A stretch of 6,795 nt of DNA from assembly GCA_934776915.1 (NCBI GenBank), contig CAKVNA010000040.1, positions 1 to 6,795 of the forward strand. Direction: 5' to 3'. Shown here piece after piece: positions 1 through 6,410 of the stretch (the stretch's first letter is position 1; every line of letters starts with the position of its first letter). The DNA is from an uncultured Clostridia bacterium (GTDB taxonomy: Bacteria; Bacillota; Clostridia; Christensenellales; UBA1242). Made by a program: the position numbers and the translations under genes. The notes beneath the pieces are model-generated. The model had not been told where the DNA came from and did not search any database. It saw nothing but the letters and a program-made list of their open reading frames with translations.

Positions 1-287
1 TCAACCTTAAGTGGTGTTCCATGGTCTTCAAAAAATTGGACTGTTTTTTGTGGTGGGAAAGCATTTATTGCAGAATACAAAAATTTGCTGCCAGTTGTAA
101 CATTGTGCAAAAATTCCTCAGCGTCACAAAGATTTGTTACATTGCATCTGCCCTTGCCTGTTATATACAATTTTTTGCCAAGCTTTTCATTTTTTTCTAA
201 AAGAGTCACATGGCAATTCTTATTTTCCGAACAAGCACTTGCACACATAAGCCCACTTGCTCCGCCACCTATAATTACGATTTCCAT
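1..287 (-). CDS. BaiN/HI0933-type NAD(P)/FAD-dependent oxidoreductase, N-terminal fragment
   Basis: The first 95 residues are visible; the gene continues past the left edge. The protein opens with a beta strand and a dinucleotide-binding glycine motif, MEIVIIGGGASGL, which is the FAD ADP-binding Rossmann fold. An acidic strand end follows (LLEKNEKLGKK, about residues 29-39), then YITGKGRCNVTN (41-52). That last motif is the signature of the HI0933/YhiN/BaiN flavoprotein family, whose members are cytoplasmic FAD proteins; BaiN acts in bile-acid dehydroxylation, but most members have no known substrate. The ATG at 287 is placed by the Rossmann motif starting at residue 2. No strong Shine-Dalgarno sequence precedes it, only a poor AAGTGTGA. 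It lies 103 nt beyond rluB, past a terminator, so it probably starts a new transcript. Family assignment is firm; the reaction is unknown. Confidence 0.88.
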   Translation of the reverse strand, partial: MEIVIIGGGASGLMCASACSENKNCHVTLLEKNEKLGKKLYITGKGRCNVTNLCDAEEFLHNVTTGSKFLYSAINAFPPQKTVQFFEDHGTPLKV

Positions 288-310
288 ATATATTATTTTA
301 TCACACTTTG

Positions 311-338
311 TTTATAAATTAAAGTATTTGCACAAAAA
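311..338 (-). promoter_or_regulatory. candidate promoter for the flavoprotein gene (weak)
   Basis: On the minus strand, TATAAA (316-311) lies 16 nt downstream of TTTTTG (338-333), inside the gap between the rluB terminator and the flavoprotein start. The -10 box matches the consensus at 5 of 6 bases, but the -35 box is poor and the area is AT-rich throughout, so a chance match is likely. An alternative is an extended -10 (TGATAAAAT) nearer the ATG, which would give an almost leaderless mRNA. The main argument is position: a gene after a terminator needs its own promoter. Confidence 0.25.
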
Positions 339-343
339 AAGTT

Positions 344-382
344 AAAAAAATCCATTCGACAAGCAAAAGTTGTAGAATGGAT
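344..382 (-). terminator. rho-independent terminator after rluB
   Basis: Read on the minus strand, ATCCATTC (382-375) pairs with GAATGGAT (357-350). One mismatch is followed by four more pairs (ACAA with TTGT), closing a 7-nt loop GCTTTTG-type sequence at 369-363. A run of seven T (350-344) follows the stem, its first base being in the last pair. The structure begins 9 nt after the rluB stop and is the only clear terminator in the window outside a coding region, so it marks the 3' end of the long minus-strand operon. The opposite strand has only a broken T run after the stem, so termination there would be weaker. Confidence 0.85.
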
Positions 383-390
383 ATATGTTT

Positions 391-1119
391 TTATTCAACC
401 AAAGAATTTGTAAGATGTTTTAAATATTCAACTTCACAGTCTTTCAAAGGGCGAATTTCACCACGCTTTAGCCCACCCAAGCGAAGCCCTGCAAAGTTTG
501 TTCTTTTAAGGAATTGAACTTCCTTGCCTATTGCGTCAAACATTTTTCTTATCTCCCTATTTTTTCCTTCGTAAATTGTCATTTCTATCTTTGACATGCC
601 TTGCTCATACTTTACAAGTTTTGCTTTACACTTGCCATATCTTTCGCCGTCAATAACAACCCCGGCACGAAGCACTGCAAGTTCACTTTCCTTTATTTCG
701 CCCTCCACTTTGACAATATATGTCTTTGGGATTTCAAACTTTGGGTGAGTGAGTTTGTAGGTCATATCTCCGTCATTTGTCAAAAGAAGAAGACCCTCGC
801 TGTCATAGTCAAGTCTGCCAACGGGATATATGCGTCTGTCTGTATCCCCGATATAATCTATAATTGACTTTCTGTCCCTATCGTCAGAAAGCGATGTTAC
901 AACGCCTTTAGGTTTGTTGAGCATATAATACACTTTTTCTTCTGCTGGTGTAATTTTCTGCCCGTCAACCATAACAATGTCTTTCTTCTCGTCAACCGTT
1001 GTTGCAAGGTCAACAACTTTTTTACCGTTTATTTCCACTTGACCGTTTCTTATAAGTTCTTCGGCTTTTCTTCTTGAGCACAAGCCAGATTGTGCGATGT
1101 ATTTGTTAATTCTAATCAT
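391..1119 (-). CDS. rluB: 23S rRNA pseudouridine synthase RluB (RsuA/RluB family)
   Basis: This 242-residue cytoplasmic enzyme isomerises a uridine in 23S rRNA (U2605 in E. coli numbering for RluB) to pseudouridine. An S4 RNA-binding domain fills about residues 1-48, with the typical opening RINKYIAQSGLCSRRKAEEL. The catalytic domain follows: MLNKPKGVVTS (66-76), the catalytic motif GRLDYDSEGLLLLTNDG with the nucleophilic Asp at residue 104, and EGKNREIRKMF (184-194), typical of the RsuA/RluB group. Length is normal for the family. The ATG at 1119 follows the carboxypeptidase stop after a single base and has no good Shine-Dalgarno sequence (only GGTAA nearby), so translation is probably coupled to the gene before it. 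A terminator follows directly. RluB is preferred over RsuA or RluE because of the carboxypeptidase-rluB order seen in Bacillota. Confidence 0.93.
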   Translation of the reverse strand: MIRINKYIAQSGLCSRRKAEELIRNGQVEINGKKVVDLATTVDEKKDIVMVDGQKITPAEEKVYYMLNKPKGVVTSLSDDRDRKSIIDYIGDTDRRIYPVGRLDYDSEGLLLLTNDGDMTYKLTHPKFEIPKTYIVKVEGEIKESELAVLRAGVVIDGERYGKCKAKLVKYEQGMSKIEMTIYEGKNREIRKMFDAIGKEVQFLKRTNFAGLRLGGLKRGEIRPLKDCEVEYLKHLTNSLVE

Positions 1120-1120
1120 T

Positions 1121-2296
1121 TTACCATTTGTCCAGTATATCTTTTAGTTTTGTTTCGGGCTTAATTGTCCCCACATCTTCAATACTACACAAATCTTCGG
1201 TAAAAATCAAGTTATTATCATAATAAATTTTAACTTCTCCAATTTTTTGTCCCTTGGCTAATGGTGCTTTGACATTTGTTGGGTAGTCATATTTCACCGT
1301 ATATTTGTCTTCTTCTCCCTTTTTGCACACAACGGAAAAGCCATTTTTGTGGAAAATTCGCATAGATGAGTTTTCCCCGTTGTCAACTGTTACATTGTCA
1401 ACTACTTTGTATTTTGATAGAATATCATAATGTCTATATTCCCCATAAGCTTTGTTTATAAGTTCCATGCTTTCTTCAAACATTGGGCCACAGTTTAAAA
1501 CAACACACACAACTTCCATATTATCCCTTTTGCACGCTGATACAAGACATCTTCCAGACTTTTTGGTGTAGCCTGTCTTAACGCCTATGCAACCTTCAAG
1601 ACTTTTTAAAAGTTTGTTTTTGTTTATAAGAGTTCTTGCAGTGTTGTGTTCTGTTGCACGAATGATATATTTTGGGCAAGAAACAATTTCTCTGAAAACT
1701 GGATTTTTGAGGGCAACGGCTGTTATTTTGGCAAGATCGCTGGCGGTTGTAAAATGTTCGGGGTCGTCAAGCCCATGTGGGGTGACAAAATGACTATCCT
1801 TACAACCACATTTAAGTGCTGTTTCATTCATCATTTCTGCAAAAATTTGGACATTCCCCTTGCCAACTTCAAGAGCAAGTGTCAACGCTGAATCATTGCC
1901 CGATTGGAGCATAAGCCCATAGAGCAGTTGTTTTATCGTTAGTTGTTCGTTTTCTTTAAGATAAATTGAACTGCCTTCAACAAGAGTTGCTTGCTTTGGC
2001 ACTGTTACAAGTTTGTCTAGGTCGTCAACATTTTCAATAACAGTTAGTGCGGTGACAATTTTTGTTGTGCTTGCCATTGGAAGCTTCTCGTTTTCATTTT
2101 TGGCATAAAGAACTTTGCCTTGTGACGATTCAATAACTATCATTGACTTTGCAGAGCAATTTATTCCCTCGGGGGCGGCAGACACGAGATTAGTTTGCAT
2201 GGCAAAAGAACTTGCAACAAGTATTGCCACAAAAAAGAACACTGCGAATATGAGCAAACTTTTTTTAAGTTTGAATTTTATATAAGATTTGTCCAT
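1121..2296 (-). CDS. dacB: D-alanyl-D-alanine carboxypeptidase (PBP5/DacB/DacF type, peptidase S11)
   Basis: This 391-residue exported penicillin-binding protein should remove the terminal D-Ala from peptidoglycan stem peptides and so limit crosslinking. It has a basic N-terminus, a hydrophobic segment at about 13-33 and a likely signal-peptidase site after VSA (38-40) or VSAA (41). All three active-site motifs are present: STTK (Ser76, Lys79), SGN (132-134) and KTG (240-242). A PBP5-type C-terminal beta domain covers about 288-380. Only about ten residues follow it, so the amphipathic membrane anchor usual in PBP5 is very short or missing. The protein has eleven cysteines, many for an exported enzyme. 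The ATG at 2296 has a strong Shine-Dalgarno sequence. The name dacB rests on position between ytfJ and rluB; sequence alone would also allow dacF. In spore formers this group trims the spore cortex, but a vegetative role is equally possible. Confidence 0.92.
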   Translation of the reverse strand: MDKSYIKFKLKKSLLIFAVFFFVAILVASSFAMQTNLVSAAPEGINCSAKSMIVIESSQGKVLYAKNENEKLPMASTTKIVTALTVIENVDDLDKLVTVPKQATLVEGSSIYLKENEQLTIKQLLYGLMLQSGNDSALTLALEVGKGNVQIFAEMMNETALKCGCKDSHFVTPHGLDDPEHFTTASDLAKITAVALKNPVFREIVSCPKYIIRATEHNTARTLINKNKLLKSLEGCIGVKTGYTKKSGRCLVSACKRDNMEVVCVVLNCGPMFEESMELINKAYGEYRHYDILSKYKVVDNVTVDNGENSSMRIFHKNGFSVVCKKGEEDKYTVKYDYPTNVKAPLAKGQKIGEVKIYYDNNLIFTEDLCSIEDVGTIKPETKLKDILDKW

Positions 2297-2299
2297 ATA

Positions 2300-2310
2300 C
2301 TCCCCACCTT
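2300..2310 (-). promoter_or_regulatory. Shine-Dalgarno of the carboxypeptidase gene, overlapping the ytfJ stop
   Basis: The minus strand reads AAGGTGGGGAG just before ATG at 2296. The AAGGTGG core is one mismatch from the ideal AAGGAGG and sits 7 nt from the start. The TAA stop of ytfJ (2311-2309) overlaps its first two bases, so ribosomes finishing ytfJ end on this site. This supports the chosen start and tight coupling. Confidence 0.8.
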
Positions 2311-2659
2311 ATTTTACTTTTGTCACAATGTTCTTGACAATGTCAACAACCTTTTCAACATTACTTTCTGCTTCCACTTTTATAAACTGCACCTTATCCT
2401 TTGTTACGACCAAAAAGCCAATGGGAGTGATATTGCACCCGCCACCGCTTCCACCTGCAAAAGGATAGACGACCTTTTTCTTTTTGGTGTTGTATTCGCC
2501 GCCACCAGACACAAAACCAACTGCCACCTTGGAAATTGGAATTATGCAAGAGCCGTCTTGTGAAATGGGACTGCCAACAATACAATCAATATCCACCATT
2601 GATTTTAAATTTCTAAGTGTGTTCTCAAGCACGCTTTCCACTGGTTTCTTTTCTTCCAT
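2309..2659 (-). CDS. ytfJ: YtfJ/GerW-family sporulation-associated protein
   Basis: This 116-residue protein belongs to the GerW/YtfJ family. An N-terminal helix (about 5-20) is followed by MVDIDCIVGSPI (21-32), then IIPISKVAVGFVSGGGEY (39-56), then the glycine-rich PFAGGSGGGCNITPIGFLVV (66-85). These three blocks are the family hallmark. The tail (98-116) is a short basic helix. In Bacillus subtilis GerW is made in the forespore and is needed for normal spore germination, but its biochemical role is unknown, and homologues occur in bacteria not known to form spores. This copy is shorter than the B. subtilis protein (about 150 residues). No signal peptide or membrane segment is seen. The start has a clear AGAGGTG site 6 nt upstream. 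Its place between a DUF2953-like gene and a D-Ala-D-Ala carboxypeptidase is the usual clostridial arrangement. Confidence 0.9.
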   Translation of the reverse strand: MEEKKPVESVLENTLRNLKSMVDIDCIVGSPISQDGSCIIPISKVAVGFVSGGGEYNTKKKKVVYPFAGGSGGGCNITPIGFLVVTKDKVQFIKVEAESNVEKVVDIVKNIVTKVK

Positions 2660-2665
2660 TTTTTA

Positions 2666-2672
2666 CACCTCT
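2666..2672 (-). promoter_or_regulatory. Shine-Dalgarno of ytfJ, overlapping the previous stop
   Basis: AGAGGTG on the minus strand sits 6 nt before the ytfJ ATG and includes the last two bases of the TAG stop (2673-2671) of the DUF2953-like gene. It fixes the ytfJ start and indicates translational coupling between the two genes. Confidence 0.75.
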
Positions 2673-3204
2673 AATTTTTTTTTGAAATTGTTTTTATAAG
2701 TACGAGCAGCAACTTAAATATTGTAATATCGACACTAGACGAAAATCCACAGAGTAAGTTGGGCTTTAAAAAGTCGGGGAAATTGTTAATTTCAAACGGA
2801 ACGGCGTCATTCTTTGTTGCAACACATGCAAGCGAGCCAAACACTGCATTAAGACCGCCGCATATAAGGCAAGAAAGCATGCAGTTGTCCTCAAAGCCAA
2901 TGTGTGACAGCACTCTTACATGCTTTAGTTTTAGCAACTTGATAAGTGTTGAAAAGTATTCTTCGCCAAAAGATTTTTTGTCACCAAAGTCAATGAGGGT
3001 GATATTTAGTTGCTTCTTCTTGCCTTCCAAATGAATTTTGTTCGGAAGAAGCCGCATTCCAAATAAAAAAAGTCGTAGATTAAAAAAATATCCCGAAGAA
3101 AACCCATAGTTTTGCAAAAAATCATAGTTAATCTTCACTTTTATCCTAAGGGGGACAAAAAGCAAAAATAATATGATAGCAGAAGTTATTATAAGGGCTT
3201 TCAT
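2671..3204 (-). CDS. DUF2953-like membrane protein
   Basis: From ATG 3204 this is a 177-residue protein of unknown function. An N-terminal membrane segment (about residues 3-17) ends in VPLRIKVKINYD, the usual DUF2953 opening: one membrane helix followed by a basic beta strand. Later come a weakly hydrophobic patch, MLSCLICGGLNAVFGSLACV (109-128), matching the family's region of an acidic residue, a small-residue stretch and a Tyr/Gly segment, and a C-terminal hydrophobic helix (about 158-173). Assignment rests on this pattern and on its position just before ytfJ; the sequence is divergent. A TTG at 3240 in the same frame would add 12 residues, but neither start has a Shine-Dalgarno sequence. 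The ATG is preferred because the membrane helix follows it directly. Nine A bases in a row lie next to the stop codon, a place prone to slippage. Function is not known. Confidence 0.65.
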   Translation of the reverse strand: MKALIITSAIILFLLFVPLRIKVKINYDFLQNYGFSSGYFFNLRLFLFGMRLLPNKIHLEGKKKQLNITLIDFGDKKSFGEEYFSTLIKLLKLKHVRVLSHIGFEDNCMLSCLICGGLNAVFGSLACVATKNDAVPFEINNFPDFLKPNLLCGFSSSVDITIFKLLLVLIKTISKKN

Positions 3205-3246
3205 GGTATTAGTATTTGTAAGGTAGTAAATATTATCCAAATCATA

Positions 3247-3786
3247 TCATTTTTTTATTCTAAATTTATAAATTTTCATTCCCTTTATAATTTTGTCCAC
3301 ATAAGCTTTTGTTTGCGAATATGGAATATTAGAAAGAGTTTTGCCATCAATGGAATTCTTTTCATTTGCAATCCAAAGTCTAACTGTATGCTCACCAGCA
3401 TTGTAGGCACATAGGACTGAGGTTGTGTTATCAAACTTTTCTGTCAAATATGCAAGATAACAGCAACCTAATTTTATATTTGTTTCTGGGTCAAGAAGGT
3501 TTATATTCTCATAGTTCTCACTTGTTAGGTCGCAGATATATTTTGCTGTTTGTGGCATAAGTTGCATAAGTCCCACAGCCCCACGAGAAGATGTGGCGGT
3601 GTTGTCAAAAGAACTTTCTTCATTTATTAAACTGGCGACTAATATTGGGTCTAGATTATAAAGTTTGCTATAAGATAATATATATTCTGAGTAATTCAGC
3701 GGATAACGCACAGCAAAAAAGATTGCAACACTAGCAATAATAATTATCACAACAAAAAAGGATATGAAAATGCGTTTTCCTTTCAT
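3247..3786 (-). CDS. membrane-anchored lytic transglycosylase (Slt-type, GH23)
   Basis: This 179-residue enzyme should cleave the glycan strand of peptidoglycan between MurNAc and GlcNAc, leaving 1,6-anhydro-MurNAc. One hydrophobic segment (about 6-26) serves as signal anchor, and the rest lies outside the membrane. The catalytic domain has all Slt motifs: LYNLDPILVASLINEESSF (42-60) with the ESxF catalytic Glu at 57, GAVGLMQLMPQTA (69-81), LLDPETNIKLG (97-107) and AYNAG (127-131). It is close to a bare catalytic domain, with none of the helical ring of E. coli Slt70. Such genes commonly follow polA-coaE in Clostridia; here it follows polA directly. The ATG at 3786 is the only possible ATG, but its AAGGA sits one base away, too close for good initiation, and the start lies inside a perfect inverted repeat. 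An AAAGGA inside the gene is well spaced from an ATT (codon 6), a remote alternative start. Confidence 0.93.
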   Translation of the reverse strand: MKGKRIFISFFVVIIIIASVAIFFAVRYPLNYSEYILSYSKLYNLDPILVASLINEESSFDNTATSSRGAVGLMQLMPQTAKYICDLTSENYENINLLDPETNIKLGCCYLAYLTEKFDNTTSVLCAYNAGEHTVRLWIANEKNSIDGKTLSNIPYSQTKAYVDKIIKGMKIYKFRIKK

Positions 3787-3792
3787 ATCCTT
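3758..3792 (-). promoter_or_regulatory. inverted repeat over the transglycosylase start site; possible attenuator
   Basis: AAGGATATGAAA (3792-3781, minus strand) pairs perfectly with TTTCATATCCTT (3769-3758), giving 12 base pairs around an 11-nt loop. The left arm contains both the AAGGA ribosome-binding site and the ATG of the transglycosylase gene. T bases continue past the right arm, making a run of six (3759-3754), so the RNA has a terminator-like shape. It could hide the start site, stop transcription after polA, or both, with an initiating ribosome melting the stem. The pairing is seen directly; the function is inferred. It could also be chance in AT-rich DNA, since the right arm encodes ordinary membrane-segment codons. 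Confidence 0.5.
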
Positions 3793-3828
3793 ATTTTATT
3801 ACAAAACTAAAAATTTATTATTAAATGG

Positions 3829-6387
3829 TTAGCAATCAAACCAGTTTTTGCCCGTTGTGACATCTACAAGAAGTGGCACGCTAAGTTTTACAACATTCTC
3901 CATGCTATCACGCAAGATTTTGGCAACCTCCACCGCTTCTTCCCTTGGGGCGTCAACAATCAATTCGTCATGGACTTGCAGAATAAGTTTGCTTTTCATT
4001 CCTCGCTCGGACAGAGTTTGGTCAACTTTTATCATTGCGAGTTTTATAATATCGCTTGCTGTGCCTTGAAGTGGCATATTCATTGCAACCCTTTCGCCAA
4101 AGTTGCGGATAAGATAGTTTCTGGACAAAAGTTCATTTATTTTTCTTCTTCTGCCAAAAATTGAAAAGGCATAACCCGTTCGTTTGGCATTTTCAACATT
4201 GCCGTCCATGTAGGCTTTGACTTTTGGATAGCGGGCGAAATATTGGTCAATGTATGTTTTGGCTTGCTTGACAGATGTGCTGATGTTTTGCGACAAGCCA
4301 AACTCCGATATGCCATAAATAATTCCAAAATTGACTGCTTTTGCCATTCGGCGCATTTGAGGAGTAACTTCTTGAATTGGCACACCAAACACTTCGCTGG
4401 CTGTAAGCGAATGAATGTCAATATTGTTGTTAAAAGCAGATATAAGCGTTTCGTCACCCGAGCAGTGTGCCAAAATTCTGAGTTCAATTTGCGAATAATC
4501 TGCACTGACCAAAAGTCCGTCAGCATATCTTGACACAAACATTTTCCTCAGCGACCTGCCCTCGTCTTCTCTTACTGGGATATTTTGCAAGTTTGGTTCG
4601 CTGGAACTTAGTCTGCCTGTTGCAGTTAGCGTTTGATTGAAAACTGTGTGGACAAGTTCATCTTTTTTGACTAAAACATTGTATGGCTCAAGATAGGTTG
4701 TAAGGAGTTTGCTAATTTTCCTATAACGGATAATTGCTGGAACGATTGGGTGAAGGTCATACATCTCTTGCAAGTGTTCTATGCTGGTGGATTTTTTTCT
4801 ATTGTTGTAACTTGTAAGCCCAAGTTTGTCAAACAGCACTTCACCGAGTTGTTTTGGGGAATTTACATTAAAATCGACTCCAGCAAGGCGTTTTATTGTT
4901 TGTTCCATTTCTTCCACTTCAAGAGAGTATCTATTTTGGAGGTCTGCCAAGATGTCTTTGTCAATTTTAAAACCCGTTTTCTCCATGTTATATAAGACAT
5001 CAATAAGTGGAAATTCAATTTCGTCATAAAGTTTTTTAAGCCCTTGATTTTCTAGGTCATAGAGCAATTTTTCGTGAAGATAGAACAAGTTGACTGCTTG
5101 ATAGTTTTCTTCAAGCGAATATTTGGAAAACAAATTGCCTTTGTTGCACTCCCTTTCACCAACGCACAAGAGATAATATGCCAAGAGAGCGTCAAAATCA
5201 CAACTTTTAAGCAGAATATTGTATCTGTCCAAAATGTGCATCATTTGTTTTTTGTCATAAGTTATTTTCTTTATGTTTTCATCTTCAAAAATTGGTTTTA
5301 AAACTTTTAATATGCCGTCAATGTTTGTTCCGCCTATAAGGTCATGAGTTATATTACACCAAAATTCACAATTTTTGTCATAGGCAAATGAGAACTTGTC
5401 GTTTGTTATTTCAAAGCAAAACTCACCTGCTCTTTCAATGTGAGCAAGTTGCTTTGTGACATCTGTTGGGGAGGAAATTTCTATCCTATTTGCATTATAC
5501 TTTTCAAAGGCCTCGTCTTGTGGTGCGTTTGCAAATAGGTCAGATTTTTTGAGCAGACTGTTAAATTCATACTCTTTGAAAAAGTTATAGACTTCCTGCG
5601 AAAATGGGAATGGATAAGTCAAATCTTCAAGTTTTAAGTCGAGAACCATATCCGTTTTGATTGTTGCGAGGTCACGGCTGAGATAGGCACTTTCCTTGTC
5701 TGCCTCTAGTTTTGTGCGATATTTTTCTTTCACTTTGTCAAGATTTGCATAGATATTGTCAAGCGAACCAAACTCTTTTAAAAGACTTGTTGCAGTTATT
5801 TCACCAACACCAGCGACCCCCGGAATGTTGTCAGAACTGTCGCCCATAAGTGCTTTGAGGTCCACCACTTGATTTGGATAAAGCCCATATTCATCATAAT
5901 ATGCTTGCTCGTCCATTTCCTTAACTTCTGTTATGCCCTTTTTGGTTATCCAAACTTGAGTATTTGGAGAAATAAGTTGCAAGGCATCTCTATCTCCAGT
6001 TACGATAATATTTTCGGTGTCAAACATTTTGCTTATTGACCCTATAATATCGTCTCCTTCAAAACCTTCAATTTCCATGTGGTTTATACCCATGGCAGAA
6101 AGAAGTTTTCTTAATATTGGAAATTGACTTGCAAGTTCCTTTGGGGTTGGCTTTCTGTTGGCTTTGTAAGCACCATACATACTATTTCTAAAAGTTTTTT
6201 TGCCATAGTCAAGAGCCACAACAATATACTTTGGCTTTATTTCCAAAATTGCTTTTATAAGAATATTTGTGAAGCCATAGACTCCGTTTGAAAATTCGCC
6301 TTTGCTGTTTGTTAAAAGTGGCAAGGCATAAAATGCCCTGTTAATTAGGCTGTTGCCGTCTATGATTACAAGTTTTTCTTTGTCCAT
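3829..6387 (-). CDS. polA: DNA polymerase I
   Basis: This 852-residue enzyme fills gaps in repair and replaces RNA primers of Okazaki fragments. The 5' nuclease domain (about 1-290) has all its acidic metal ligands: Asp10, Asp60, Glu110, Asp112, Asp113, Asp132, Asp134, Asp183 and Asp186, with a helix-hairpin region near 190-219. The middle domain (about 305-460) has the 3'-5' exonuclease fold position but not its catalytic acids: the E. coli DTE motif is EIT here (326-328), and the later Asp positions are also lost, so proofreading should be absent. The polymerase domain (about 465-852) is intact: motif A SADYSQIELR with Asp630, motif B RRMAKAVNFGIIYG with Arg679, Lys683, Phe687 and Tyr691, and motif C QVHDE with His806, Asp807 and Glu808. 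It ends GKNWFDC, as is usual. The start has a modest AAGTGAG site 7 nt upstream. It lies 23 nt after the HD gene, probably co-transcribed. Confidence 0.98.
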   Translation of the reverse strand: MDKEKLVIIDGNSLINRAFYALPLLTNSKGEFSNGVYGFTNILIKAILEIKPKYIVVALDYGKKTFRNSMYGAYKANRKPTPKELASQFPILRKLLSAMGINHMEIEGFEGDDIIGSISKMFDTENIIVTGDRDALQLISPNTQVWITKKGITEVKEMDEQAYYDEYGLYPNQVVDLKALMGDSSDNIPGVAGVGEITATSLLKEFGSLDNIYANLDKVKEKYRTKLEADKESAYLSRDLATIKTDMVLDLKLEDLTYPFPFSQEVYNFFKEYEFNSLLKKSDLFANAPQDEAFEKYNANRIEISSPTDVTKQLAHIERAGEFCFEITNDKFSFAYDKNCEFWCNITHDLIGGTNIDGILKVLKPIFEDENIKKITYDKKQMMHILDRYNILLKSCDFDALLAYYLLCVGERECNKGNLFSKYSLEENYQAVNLFYLHEKLLYDLENQGLKKLYDEIEFPLIDVLYNMEKTGFKIDKDILADLQNRYSLEVEEMEQTIKRLAGVDFNVNSPKQLGEVLFDKLGLTSYNNRKKSTSIEHLQEMYDLHPIVPAIIRYRKISKLLTTYLEPYNVLVKKDELVHTVFNQTLTATGRLSSSEPNLQNIPVREDEGRSLRKMFVSRYADGLLVSADYSQIELRILAHCSGDETLISAFNNNIDIHSLTASEVFGVPIQEVTPQMRRMAKAVNFGIIYGISEFGLSQNISTSVKQAKTYIDQYFARYPKVKAYMDGNVENAKRTGYAFSIFGRRRKINELLSRNYLIRNFGERVAMNMPLQGTASDIIKLAMIKVDQTLSERGMKSKLILQVHDELIVDAPREEAVEVAKILRDSMENVVKLSVPLLVDVTTGKNWFDC

Positions 6388-6410
6388 AAAATTCTCACTT
6401 TTTTGCTATA

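Noticed and set aside
85..345. Plus-strand open frame of 86 codons
   Set aside because: It lies opposite the flavoprotein start and the terminator, has low-complexity content and no ribosome-binding site; the minus-strand frame has a clear FAD motif.
2320..2346. Palindrome TTGACAATGTCAA with a further TTGTCA half-site, resembling an operator or a -35 box
   Set aside because: It encodes the repetitive tail of YtfJ (repeated Ile-Val and Lys codons); no -10 box lies at the right distance, and TTGTCAA is common throughout these genes.
2395..2585. Alternative 63-codon frame within ytfJ
   Set aside because: Tryptophan- and cysteine-rich translation of a glycine-rich coding segment in the wrong frame; the true frame carries all GerW family blocks.
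4137..4538. Minus-strand 133-codon frame inside polA
   Set aside because: It overlaps the polymerase motif A-B region in another frame and its translation has no recognisable domain; it is a shadow of polA.
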